Shown one piece after another: positions 1-13,200 of a DNA stretch of 64,000 bases; positions within the stretch are counted from its first letter, which is position 1, and each line of letters opens with the position of its first letter. Origin of the DNA: Flabesymbios commensalis (lineage: Eukaryota; Annelida; Polychaeta; Terebellida; Flabelligeridae); contig OZ024902.1 in NCBI GenBank assembly GCA_964017125.1, forward strand, positions 103,815,029 through 103,879,028, read 5' to 3'. The position numbers and the translations under genes were made by a program. The notes beneath the pieces are model-generated. The model did no database searches. It saw nothing but the letters and a program-made list of their open reading frames with translations, and was not told where the DNA came from.

Positions 1-1029
1 AGTCCCATCCGTGACCCATTGCATTCTGGGCAAGCCAGATCAATTTAGGGTCACATGTCCATCCATACGCAATATCAATATTTTTCACAATCTGCTTATT
101 ACACAAAAAATACTCAAGATTTGTCAACGAAACGAAGGCATTTAACTTCTGTGCATCCAAGCAACTTATTTTTTTACTTCAACAAATTTTTACTGTCAAA
201 ACAGCGTCGTAATCGCAGTTTGTTTTTGACCAGCACGGAAATTTGCGCGCTGGTGCCTTTGATCAGTAGGCCTTTGTGAAAAATGCAAGTCATGATATGA
301 AAATGTTGACTTCCGTTATGGCTGGATTCTAGGCCCTCGCTCGCGGGCCAGGAACTAGGCTAGGCATTCCCCTGGTCCGTTTAGGCCCACCAGTTAAATA
401 TGGTCTCACCACACAAATTCATACGTGCATATCATTAAAAGTTTAATAGTGAGATTGTTAGGACTTACTCACTTAGGCCCTAGAGCGGGTTCGGGTATTA
501 CCAAACGGGGGGGGGGGTATTGCCGAACATTGCTAATACATTTCATCCCGTTGCTGGCTAGACATGAATAAAGTGTGTCAGGCAGAGCTGCCTGTTGTGC
601 GTGACTGTTCTGTTAGACCATTTCTTCCTTCAATATGCTGCATTCGGAAGTCCCTGGTTAAAGAGACAAAAAATAAAAATAAAATTCTTACCCACCCAGT
701 GGGTAAAATTACAACAAATCGGAAACAATCATATATTTTTTTGCCTAAGCTCGAACGGCATGGTTGCTACCGGTCAGATGCTTATTGAATTGGTAAAAAC
801 ATGGGAGCAAAAATGAGGGCTGGTGAGAAGTTGTAAGGGCTGGTTACTTTTTCAAGTTACCAGCCCTGCGGGCTGGTGCTCAATCTCGGTTAGTTTCTAC
901 CCCTGGTTTTACACTCGCGGGTCAGTGGTTTGCCGGTTAAGTGATGTAAATTATGCCTGTCAAATCCGGCAGATATGGGTTACTTGGGATCTATAATTTC
1001 TATGTTATAATTTCTATGTTATGTTTCAG
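1..1029. other. Non-coding sequence upstream of the first visible TMEM214 exon
   Basis: No exon was recognised. Short GC-rich hairpins occur: ggccctcgctcgcgggcc near 333, and accagccctgcgggctggt near 858 beside two further agggctggt words. These look like repeat debris. This is presumably the intron before exon 1030..1220. Confidence 0.4.
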
Positions 1030-1220
1030 CTCCTGTACAGGAAACACCAACAATATACGAAGCTTTTTTAAAACAAGAAGCTAGGCAAAACCGGGCTAAG
1101 GAGCAAAAGGCAGCCTCTGTTCAAGCAAAAAAAGAATCGCCAAGAGCAAAGCAACAAAGGCAGAAGGGTGGAGAAAAATTAAAAGAGAAGACTTTGAGTT
1201 TGGACGAAACTATTTATGAT
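1030..1220 (+). CDS. TMEM214: TMEM214 exon 1 in window
   Basis: Acceptor tttcag ends at 1029 and donor GT starts at 1221. It begins with the last two bases of a split codon and ends in phase 0. It encodes TPTIYEAF followed by a Lys/Gln/Glu-rich stretch and then LSLDETIYD, which aligns with the low-complexity basic N-terminal region of TMEM214 (human TLYERGF onward). The upstream exon is outside the window or was not recognised in 1..1029. Confidence 0.85.
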
Positions 1221-4200
1221 GTAGGGTCACTATGTACATTTATGTTTACTAGAGCCAAATTCCCTCAGTATAGGGCTTAATTAACCTAGTTTTCATTTCC
1301 TGAAATGTCATTAAAGCGACACAATCAGCCTAAAATCATAAAAAAGAAAAAAAAATTTTTGGCACCTTGATATGTTCATTATATGTCAAGATGTTCATAG
1401 ACTAGAATTGCGTAAATATTTAATTTTTTTGTGGTGTGCATTTGTGAGTTAAACGAGAAATAAGGACACAATTTAATTTCAGACATGTAGGCCCCTATGT
1501 CCAAAATAAGAAATACAGGAATAACTGATAAATGGGGCTTTATTGAAAACATATTTCAATCCCCGAAAATATGTCTAAAATTTGTCAATTTGTTGGTCTT
1601 AAAAAGTCTTAAAAAGATCTTAAATTTGCTTATCCAAAAGCTGCAGAAACCCTGTTTTAAATTTCTCATTAATGTTTTTCGCTCTCTAACCTTTTTAATT
1701 ATATGCAGAAGTGTTTTCATAGATGTTTTCATGACATCGTCATCTAATACACACTGCAGTGTATGTTAAACATATGTAACACAATTGTTTATATATACTG
1801 TATATTGATTATTTTGTCAGCTACATTTGAGTACTTTGGAGCCTGTTTTTCTGAAAGACCAAGCTACATTTCCTGATTCGCCCCTTCTGTGGCTAAAAGA
1901 TTTAGCATCTGTGGTAGCATTAAAGCTAGAGAAATATCAAGAGCCCGATCCTGTTTTTGAGAAGGAATCAAAAGGTGGGTAGAGAGAGGATGAAAACGAA
2001 TATATAGTTCTTTTATGGGAAGAAACAATTTGCTGTATTTTGATATATTTACATATCTCGAAAACAATTCAAAATAGCAGAACCATGAACATACAGGGTT
2101 ACTTCAAGGGTGTGGGATTGCGGGATTCCCCCTTAAAAGCAAAATATCCCCCTTTAAATTAATCAGCCTCTGCACCCTGGTCCCCTGCATTTCGGAGTTT
2201 AAAATCCCGCTTATAAATTGTCCTGGTGAGATATTCGTTTATGAGTCTTGAAAAGTGAGAAATTGAGTTCACATTTTTTTTTTTTCAAATATCCCTTATT
2301 TTGATAAAAGTCTAATTTGGACAATACAATAAAGTGTGGCTGATAAATGGTTGAGTTTATTCACAGATGGCCTGCAGCCACATCGCCACGTGGTGACAAT
2401 GAACTGGTTTTCAGACCCTTTCTTAGGTACAAGCGTGCCTGATCTGGCTCACATTCTGCACAGACTTGGGGACACTGTGGTGGCCCATTGTTGTTCTACT
2501 GTCTCAAATCCAACAGTGGGCCAATTTAGCTCCTATTGTGCTAGCCATAGATATGTATAGGCCTTGTTCTATCTCAATTTTAGCACATGCCGGTTCAGTG
2601 CTGGCCATCATATACGATCTCAGTCCAGCATTAAACCAACCATGAGTCAACATCCCTTGCATACTGGGATATTGCATGTGGTCGGCAATAATCAGACCCA
2701 ATGTCAGTGCCAACTATTGTGTCTCCAGTTCATAAGGGAACCCCTAGGTAAGATGTATGGATTTTTTTCTTGGCAGTTCCCCCTTTAGATCCATCACCGG
2801 AGTCGCACTGGATTTAGTAGGCCTTAGGACTTTAATAGCACTGACTGACACACTTTATTATAGGGGTAAATGTGCAGGAAGTGCTAGAATATGAGCACCT
2901 AACATACAGTGATTTTCAATTTAAAATCAGTTTTAATGCACTAACGCAGGGTTAAATTATACCCTGGATCCCCCCACTCTTATCAAAAACTGTGCAGTCT
3001 CATGCATCTATATGCTTACAAATATATATTTTACCACAAATGGAAACAACTCAACAGTAACTACCAATTAAAGGTGACACTCATTGCTTGCTGCTAATCA
3101 TAATATTTACAGCCATAGTGTCCCCTCTTTGCAGAGGTTTCTTAACCTTATGAGCTCTCAACTATACAATTTCAGCTTCCAGTAGGCCTACAATTCTATA
3201 TTGGTGTTGTGCCTCGCTACAGCGATTCACAACATCAAGATATCGTTCAAAGGAGACCCAACCAGTATCAGTGCTTCAAGGTATAGGACATATTTTTCTT
3301 TGAACAATTGGTCACACAAGTGCTCATAAACACACAGATAGGCTACTATAGTCGACATCAGTTGAGTATTCTAGGGGTTAATGGAGGTGGGTTCACAACC
3401 AGTGTATGTGTATTCATGACCATGTAGCTGCTATAACATTAACTACTATGCCTCCATCCGAACTATGCCTTAACCCTTTCAAGCCTGAATTTACCATTGT
3501 CGTCTTCATCCACTACAAGCCGCGAATTGCTATCGCAATTCTCGACTTGTAGTGGATAAAGACGACCTGAAGTTGGTGGTAAATAAAAAAATCTCATTAT
3601 TACAGTTATTAACAGTTCCATGAAAATTTTCGTTTTAAAACACCTAGATGTGGGACATAAAGTCATTCTTCAGAGATTCAAAATGATGCTTTGATGCATC
3701 TAGAGGGCTCAAAGGGTTTAACAATACATAGCAGTTACATGTATTTTGATTGGATCGGACAAATTTATGATAGATTTGAACATCAAATAATGTAGAATTA
3801 TTTCCACTTAAAAACTTGCTTACAATTCTTTAAATGATATGATCCATGATGCACAGTAATCTGGGTTACGTTGTGATGTCTGTCATCATATTGAATACCA
3901 AATCTTGTTCAGCATCTTGTCCTGATTTGCCAAAATTCAAGCCTTTGCACGATGTACATGTATGCCTTACTGGATAGGAAATGATCAAAATCACAATTTT
4001 TTATTACAATTTGTCAAGGTTCGCAAGCATGATGTTATTTACAATTTTCAAAGGAGTTAACGAGAACTTGTTTTTTGTGGAGGTCGGACGACCTTTAGCG
4101 TTTTTTTAGTATGTGAACCCGAGTCACTATACTTCAAAAATTAATTAATTACACAAAAATGGTTACATATGACTGGGCGACCAGGTATCCGTCTGCTTGC

Positions 4201-7200
4201 ACATATATTTATTAGCGAGCGCACAGTAATATAACTTTCTATTACATTTCAGCTTTTCCAGCTAGTTGTCTCTCAGCTGACCTTTATAAATTTCTGGCAC
4301 AAACAGTACAACAAGCATCAACTCATACACTGGAACTTTTTCTTGAACATCTCGTCACTACAATTGTCAATGACGTTGGAAAAGGTATTTAAACTATAAA
4401 ATACTTATTTTATTTCAATTATGATTTAATCATGTTTAATTGAATATTGTTTAGTTCTACATCACCGTTTTTATCAAATTTATTTTAACTTTTTTGTACT
4501 GGAAGTTTATTGTGTAAATTAAAAGTAAAAGTAACTGTATATATCCTATATCTATTTGGTGGAGTCTAAAACTTTGTATCAGCTTTATCTAGCTCTATCA
4601 ATCAAGCTTGTACAAATATGTTTATACCAACATAGTGGTTGTGGCAAATTTATCTGCAAATAAAATTTGGATATCCAATTTGATTGTTCAATAATTTAAC
4701 CTTAACTTAAACCTATCAACACGGGCACCGTCTTTAGACCTCAGATTCTGACGTCTAAATCTTATCTCCAAACTGAAAGAATTAAATTATTCATAATGGC
4801 TGTAGACCCATAACATAAGGTATTCAAATGAAGCTGGAAGAGCTCACTAAGGCATTTATGATGATTTCAAATTGAAAAACCCTTTGGTCTCCATGGTAAA
4901 TACAAAAATATTTCAGCTTTGTAAGTGTTATATAATGTAGCACCATATTAGATAATGATATGAACCCTGTATTTGTGTACATTGTAAATAAAATATGATT
5001 TTCATACATGTAGTTTAAAATAATATGATAATGCAAAAAAAATCAATCATTATATCTTTATTCTAATCAATGCCTGTAGTTCAATTATCACACTTCCCCT
5101 TCATTGTGAACAGGGCACTAAACTTTAACAAATCTCTAATTGTCGCCTACTCTCCGAACTTGCACTCAGACTTGAAGCCCAGTCTGATTAGACTACAGAT
5201 GACTACTCCTATGCCACATATTACCATAATACCATAATAAATTAGTTACACTTCCCCATCCAGGTCTTGGAGCTTTATAACTAATGCACTGAAATTTGTT
5301 AGAATAAATCAGTATCCATGTATAATATAATATAATACCTTTACTTTGCTATGTACTTAGTGATGTTGAACTTGTTCCTTTGTTGTAGTACACTGCAGTG
5401 ATGTTGATCTTCTTTCTTTATATACAAATAACATGCAATATAAGGTCTATTTTGATCAATTCCAACTGTTTTCCCATAAATAACTCTTGAAGATTTTTAT
5501 TTGATATAAACCATTTTTGTTAATTAAGGTCAATCCACATATGGCTTTAAAATTTTTCTTCAAGTTTTGTGCAATGAGAAACCTGAGATTATGATGGACA
5601 ACTTAGAAACGGTAAGCTATAAATCATCTTAGAGGTACTTAATTTTGTTAGCGAAGTATAAAAATGCACAAAAAAGCTAGATAGTCCTACGTTTGTCGCA
5701 TTGTTGTATAAGATAAACGGCTCAATCTGACTTATGTCTCTTCCCCCCCCCCCTCGCACCTATATCGGTTTGACCACGAGTATGAGCATGCACAATATAT
5801 CTGAATGGACACACAAACATACAAGCATAAACCTCCTTGTATGTGGAACTCACACACAACGCTCTGGATGCTAGGATCTCAAATTTAAACTTATCTGTCC
5901 TAAATGGGAAGTGACTTCAGCTAGACATACATGTACCGTATTTTTCAATGTATATCCCGCTCCGGTGTATAGCCCTCAAAGGGGTAAATTCAACAACAAT
6001 TGCAGGTTTGACCATAGATACCACGCACTGATCTCAGGGCTCCAGATAACATGCGTATGTGAGTAAAATACGCATGTAAAAACAGCAAATACTCATTAAT
6101 AGAAAATCTGAGGAGTAATATTACTCATAAAAACTATTAAATTACCCATCAAAGTAAAAAAAACCAGAAAAATAAAACGATTGTTGTATTTTTTAAGTGA
6201 AGAGAACTATGTGACTGTAAGAAAAAATGATGTAAATAAAGCTTTCATGTTGTATGAGAAATACTCCTCGTTTATTTTTTTATCATATTTCACTCCTCAT
6301 CACCCATTTCAATGAGTGAAATACTCCTCAAACCAAAAAATTATCTGGAGCACTGGGTCTATACCACGCATGTACCGGCTCCCAGCGTGTTTCAGCTTCC
6401 CACATGGTTCACCCACAACACTACTGTTGTGACATAACATATCAATTGCGTCCTTCGGCTCATTTTGGCAATCGAGTAAAATCTGATATGTTTTGGTAAG
6501 ACTTATTAATAATTACATATTTGATGCTGACATTCTATAATATAATAATTGTTGGGATATTAGTTTATTAGGGCTGATTATAAGCCACGATGAACGATGA
6601 TATAAAACCTGAGACGCGTGAGCATGTACGCATGGATGTCAGCACAGCTACCCTTGTGGTGCTACCCTGTGTATTGTAGTATACAACGTTGTATACAATG
6701 CAGTCGCCCATATCCTATCGCCACGCGACACGATGTACTAAAAATCACTTAATGACGCGCGAACGCCGGCAGCAGTAATGTCGCCATTCGTACCCTATCG
6801 TTTCAGAAGACAATTCGAGGCCTGCACGTGTGAAATTTGACATGGGAAATATAATCAGTTACATGTTTTTAAAATATTCATATTTCGCCGACTCATTGTC
6901 TGATTATCATCCCAATGTATCTAAATATATAAGCAATGTTTTTTGATATTCCGCTGTTCCCATATCAGAACATTAGAAGATATATGAGATGGTAAATTAT
7001 TTAATTCGCTGGCTGACCTCGTTGTCTATCATAGAAGTGATGTACAAACATCGCATTGTAGACGGATAACTACGGTAGTAGAAATCAGGGTTCGCATTGA
7101 TCCTGGAAATCCTGGAAAGTCCTTGATTTAAAAAATAAAAAATCCAGGCCTTGAAAGACCTGGAATTTTGTTAAAAGTGCTTGAAAGTCCTGGAATTTTA

Positions 7201-10200
7201 AATAGTGAGAAACAGATTGTAAAAATGATGTGTTGTTAGCGTCTAATGGTAAGGACGAGTTATTTGGTATGTAAATTGTCATTTAAAAGAAATAGAAAAT
7301 GTAGTTTTAAGTTGTAATTGAGGAATAAATATATTGAGTTATTGTGTACACTTAAGTCCTTGAAAAATCTGATTACGTCCTGGAAAACTCCTGGAGAAGT
7401 CCTGGAATTCTGTGTTTTCATGGGAGTATGAACCCTGAGAAATTTAACCATATAAAGAATTTATGTAGTTGTAAAATGTACTAACTTTGGAACAAATGTT
7501 TGAAACTTATGACGTTTCGACTTACTATGGCAATCCTTGATCACATACTGATGTCTTGGTGGTGAAATGGCTCAGACATCAGCAGAATGATCTTGTCGTA
7601 GATGGTAGCTGGTAGCCTTGGTCCCTGTTCATTGTGTGTCAATTACCGACACCAAAGTCCTAGAAAGAGAACAAGACTGGCATAGACGCAAAGTCAAGAA
7701 GGCTATTCATATACACCAATGACGCCCAACTATAAGCAGGGACCAGAGCTACCAGCTACCACCCATCTACGACAAGATCTTTTCACCGATGTCTGAGCCA
7801 TTTCACCGCCAGGATCAGTATGTGATGTGACTGTTGACTTCAGGTTCGATAGTGAATATGATGTGAGTATCAATGTGGTTAATATGATGAGATAATGAGT
7901 TCACAGCGTGTCGTCTACATAACGCAGCCACATAGATGCAGTTGTAGGTGTGATAGAAAGGTTTCTTCGAAATGCTCCATATATAGGTTCTAAAGCCACT
8001 ATATCCGACACTAGGGATCCCATAGCAGCTCCTTGGGTTTGTTGATAAAAACAAATTTCACCACCAGGACATCAGTATGTGATCAAGGCTTGCCTTAGCA
8101 AGTCCAAACATCATAAGTTTCAAACACTTGTTTCAAAGTTAGTACAATTTACTACTATCTTATTGATTCTTGAAACCATGAATAACATATTTTCAAATAC
8201 ATTTCAATTTCAGTACAAAACTATGCTCAAAAGTCATCAGACTCGGACACTTCAGGGTCTTTCTATATTGTGGATTATTGGGCAGGTTGGCATTCGTAAC
8301 TTGAATCTTGGTTTAAAAGGTAAGTTTTTGAAATCTCAATTTCATTTTTACCATGTATTTTCCCACAAGTCGACTTTTTAAAATATTTGTGACCGCAAAA
8401 ACTCTACCTAATTTATTGGCGGGGATGATTTGGGAATTCAGGCCTCTTGTTACAAATACATGTACTTTATAGTGCTCTGAATAAAACAATAGTACGGAAT
8501 TATAATGATTTTTTTGTTATTGTTTTTTTTAGGATTATAATTAGTATACGTACGGTTAGAACACTCAATATGTATCAGAAATAATGTTAATCAGCTCGCA
8601 TATATCCACAGGCCTAAATAACCTCCCTAAGTCACCATAATGCAGTGCTTGTCATTATAAGGAGCGCTATAAAGCCTGCGCTCGATCTCGCCCATTCCTT
8701 TAAAATTAGGTGCGCCGTATATCACGCTCCTTGATACTATTAATAGCGCACATAGCGCTAATTTTATCGATTTGTATCAGGCCGCTACTCATTCAATTAT
8801 AATTCCATCTTTCTTAAAATTGAGCTCATTAGCCATGTTAGCAACTCATATTAGTACAACGACATCACAAATTTTCAGCAAGATTGATTGATATAAGGCC
8901 GAGATATCGCACTCGCAAAAGTGACGAATTTAGGGGCATATGAAGTGAGCCCTCTCGACTCTGGGTGAGTGATAATATAAGAATTTAGGATATAGCCCAG
9001 TCCAGCCTATAAAATCGTCTGCTTAGTTGCCTTAAACTGTCTGCCTGGTATGCATACAGGAAGACCACATCAACTCTATATTTTACAAATATATAGATCC
9101 TTCCAGACAACCAGTAAAGATAATTAATACTTTATCACACCCCCTCCCCCATGAAATCAATATCTGCATGGACACTGGATTAGTTGATAGTCCACTATTC
9201 TGTGAAACACAGTGACTTCAGGGACTACTGTCGCTAATCTTCTTCCAGTGTTTTTTATCCCTGGTGGCAGGTATGATGGCACCCTGTATTTATTATATGG
9301 TGATGTTAACCGTTTTGAATGGGAACTCGGTGAAAAAAATGTTATAGAGGACCCCCTCCCCCATACTTCATTGTATTGGCTACCTCGGTGACAACAATGG
9401 AGGTCAAGGCTATTAGATTTCACAGAATAGGCGTAAACTAGGCCTATAGCCTAGGGGACCTAGCCTATTATCTATAGGCCCTATTATTCACTTCTAAATC
9501 TAAAGCAGAGTATGTTGAAGAAGTGATTGGTTTTTGCCAAACAGTTTATATATAATTAAAAAATTACCCCACCCCTTCTCCAACAAAATCATCATCTCGA
9601 CAATTTTGGGATTAGGCAATTAAATTTGGCAATTAGGCCTACTGTCTAGTAATGTTTTTGAGGACTGTTCACTTTTCGTTATTGTTGATAAATTTGGCAC
9701 TATTTTTCTTGAGGTCCGCTTTTTAGCCCGCCTTTTAATTTTAATTAAAAAAGGTGGGCTATTGCAATTGAAGTTCGGCGGCGTCGGCGTCGGCGTCGGC
9801 GTTAACATTTACTTGTGGGCGCGATAACTTGAAAAGTTTTTCATGTTTCCTTCCCAAATTTGTTTTGCATGTTACTAATGACCACTTCTCGGACAAGTTC
9901 AATAATGGCTGAAAAAAAATTCAAAATGGCCGACTTATTGCGATTTTTCACCTTTTACGTCAATAATTTGACCTTGTGGGCGCGATAACTTGAAAAGTTA
10001 TTCACGTATCCTTTTCAAATTTGTTATGCGTGTTACTAATGACCAGTTCTCGGACAAGTTCAATAATGGCCGAAAAAAAAAAAAAATGGCCGATTTATTG
10101 CGATTTTTCACATTTTACGTCAATAATTTGACCTTGTGGGCGCGATAACTTGAAAAGTTTTTCACATATCCTTTTCAAATTTGTTATGCATGTTACTAAT

Positions 10201-13200
10201 GACCAGTTCTTGGACAAGTTCAATAATGGCCGAAAAAAAAAAAAAAATGGCCGATTGATTGCGATTTTTCACATTTTACGTCAATAATTTGACCTTGTGG
10301 GCGCGATAAGTTGAAAAGTTTTTCACATACCCTCTTTAAATTGGTTATGCATGTTACTAATGAGTAGTTCTTGGACAAGTTAAATAATGGCCGAAAAAAA
10401 AAAAAAAATGGCCGATTTATTGCGATTTTTCCTCATTTTACGTCAATAATTTGACCCTGTGGGCGCGATAACTTGAAAAGTTTTTCACATATTCTCTTCA
10501 AATTTGTTATGTATGTTACTTATAAGTAGTTCTTGGACAAGTTCAATAATGGCTGAAAAAAAAAAAAAATGGCCGATTTATTGTGATTTTTCTCATTTTA
10601 CGTCAATAATTTGACCTTGTGGGCGCGATAACTTGAAAAGTTTTTCACATATCCTCTACAAATTTGTTATGCATGTTACTAATAAGTAGTTCTTGGACAA
10701 GTTCAATAATGGCTGAAAAAAAAATCAAAATGGCCGATTTATTGCGATTTTTCTCATTTTACGTCAATAATTTGACCTTGTAGTCTATGCAAGTATTATA
10801 TAGTATATCATATTATACATGTATCTATCTTATTTAACATACCATTTATATCTTGGGTTGTTATTTACGTGATGACATTCGTCTTTACTTTCTTTATCAT
10901 AATTCGGCGGCGGGCTATTATCGAGTGTGCTCTTGTTTTTCAAATAAATCTATCTCGAATTATTGCAGTGTAGTTTGTCTTAATAAATCACTGATATTCA
11001 ATGGTTTAGGATGGGTCACAGTCACTATCATGAAACATGTGCAAACACTCATTTGGTTTCAGGAGAAATGTATTATGCCGTAGCATTTCTGTATCAGAAT
11101 GGCATGGGAAGCTTGGTTAGGAATGTAGAGTACTGTCTAACCTCGGTTCCGGACCACCTCAACAAGCAGACCAGCTCGCGTCTCGGACCACTTTTGTCCA
11201 GTCCCAAAGTTTTTCCCATTGACGTAATGCTAAAAGGATTAACCCTTAGCGGACCACCCCGGCTATTCGGGACTCGGACCACTTTTTTGGTACAAAACTA
11301 GTCTCGAACCTCGCTAACCGGACCACCTGGGACATCAAGGGTCAATTTTTCCAGCCTGTTGGATCACTGACAGATCTTTCACACCTACGGTGAAAGTCGC
11401 GCCTCCACGCTTGAATGCCCACAAACGACCAACAATGATTATCTGGATAAGACATTGTAACCTCTATGGTCCTTGAACACAAGCTTGCGCATGTTAATTT
11501 TAATCTATTGTGTAGCTTTTAATAAAGTAAGGCTGATAACGATACTCTTTGTATTCAGTATCTTTGCAAAATAATTTATTGGATACCTTTCTTCTTGTTA
11601 AATTAAATCACACTTAGCTACTAAATAAAATTATAACATTATTATCGTGATAAAGTAGCAACACTATTGTCTCTTCCGCCGGAAATTTTACTCGCTGAGC
11701 TCATGTAATGCGCCACATTAACAAGGCCATAGCGTTCGCAGGGTCAGCTCTGATCAATTGAAGGGATAACCCAGCAAATACGAGACATTAAACCAGTGTT
11801 GGATTAATGTTAGGCCGGAACATCAGACGTTTGGCCAACATTAAACCAACATTGGGTCAACATCACACGTCATAGTACTGTCGTGAACTGCTCCCAGTCA
11901 CATTTAGCTTATTTAGCGACATCAGAGAAGCGCCAAGAATCACCGTTAAACATTTTTTTTCATCAGCAGAACTGTCAGCCTCCATTTAATTATCGCCTCT
12001 GGTATTGTATTTTTAATACTTAATTTCTGTTCGATGGCTAACAGAAAAAACAGAACAACTGCTTACCAAGATATAACAAGGGGATATGAATTTAGTAAGT
12101 CATTCAACGTTGTGCATCAATATGGCAAAAACTAGACGTAATAAGCTCACGCTTAAAGAAAAAAATAAATCTCATAGACGAAAATCGCACTCGCAGTCAG
12201 CGATAATTAGCAGATTAGATGAAGAATATGATGACCAACGAAATCTGTCTTCAACGCCTAAAACATGTTTAGATGCTCATGAATGGATAGATTCTATTCT
12301 GTGAAAAAATACTGATACCGATGAAATGTTGATGACTGCTCAAGATAGTTTTGTTGCTGTATGAGGCAGCATACAAAGTGTGGCATACTTCAATAAATGT
12401 AAAATAAATGTTTTTATTTTATTAATTAATTTTAGTGCTAATTGAATAAAGATATTTAATATTGTATGTGTTTGTTTTGTGTTTGTTTTATCTCTTATAC
12501 ACGTAGTTAATAGTACACATACTGTACTTAGAGCATAGAAATTTTCATATATTATAAGGTATAATGTACAATTTCACTTAGGGGACCACCTCGCTGATGG
12601 GACCACTTTTGCTAAGTCCCTTCGGTGGTCCGTTTAGCAAGGTTCTACTGTATGTCTTTAGGATTCATATCAGGAGATCTCAAAAGCCATAATATCCTTA
12701 AAATTGTATTGTATTTAAAGTTTTTCTTGAGTTCAGCTTTCGTTTTTTCGGAGCCAAAATATAATTTATTTAAATTCAGTTTCATTAACAAATTCGAGTA
12801 AAATGAACAAAAAAGTCAGGCATTTAAAGCTAATATATTTGTCTACAATTCATCTCAGATGCTTTCAGATGCCACCTTACCCCCAGCTGGATTATCGAGC
12901 TCCTGGCTGGGTTCAGGAGCTCTATTAACTGAGCTCCTGGGTTTTTCATATGATAAGCACTACCATAATGCCACCCTGCCATAATGCCAAAAAATGTCCC
13001 AATGTTGGTTTTATATCGAGGTAGCACTGTATATACTAAACCACATGTCACTCTTTGGTTGTAGTGTCCCGTGGCTGATGATAAAATTCAATAATTAATA
13101 AGTGTAATACATGTTACACTGCCCGCCCTAGACACTGCTACTTCGCATGTTAAAATGTGCAGATGGGTGACATCATATGTCCCCCACTCTCAATTTCAAG

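Larger units (their letters stand above)
11131..12652 (+). mobile_element. Internally deleted pogo/Tigger-like DNA transposon
   Basis: 1.5 kb bounded by TA dinucleotides. The right end, read inward, is cagtagaaccttgc and then taaacggaccacc; the left is ctgtctaacctcgg and then ttccggaccacc. gga-ccacc words recur inside both ends. A short open frame at 12086..12304 contains TRRNKLTLKEK, resembling the start of Tigger transposases, but the DDE core is absent. A CAGCAAATAC-type MITE sits inside (11770..11870). Confidence 0.6.

Noticed and set aside
9779-9802. ggcgtc run as an independent microsatellite or regulatory island
   Set aside because: It is part of family A elements (seen also near 22660 and 51520), not a separate feature.
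9803-10780. CRISPR-like spaced direct repeats
   Set aside because: The whole unit is repeated without unique spacers, and the context is an animal intron; this is a satellite-type array.
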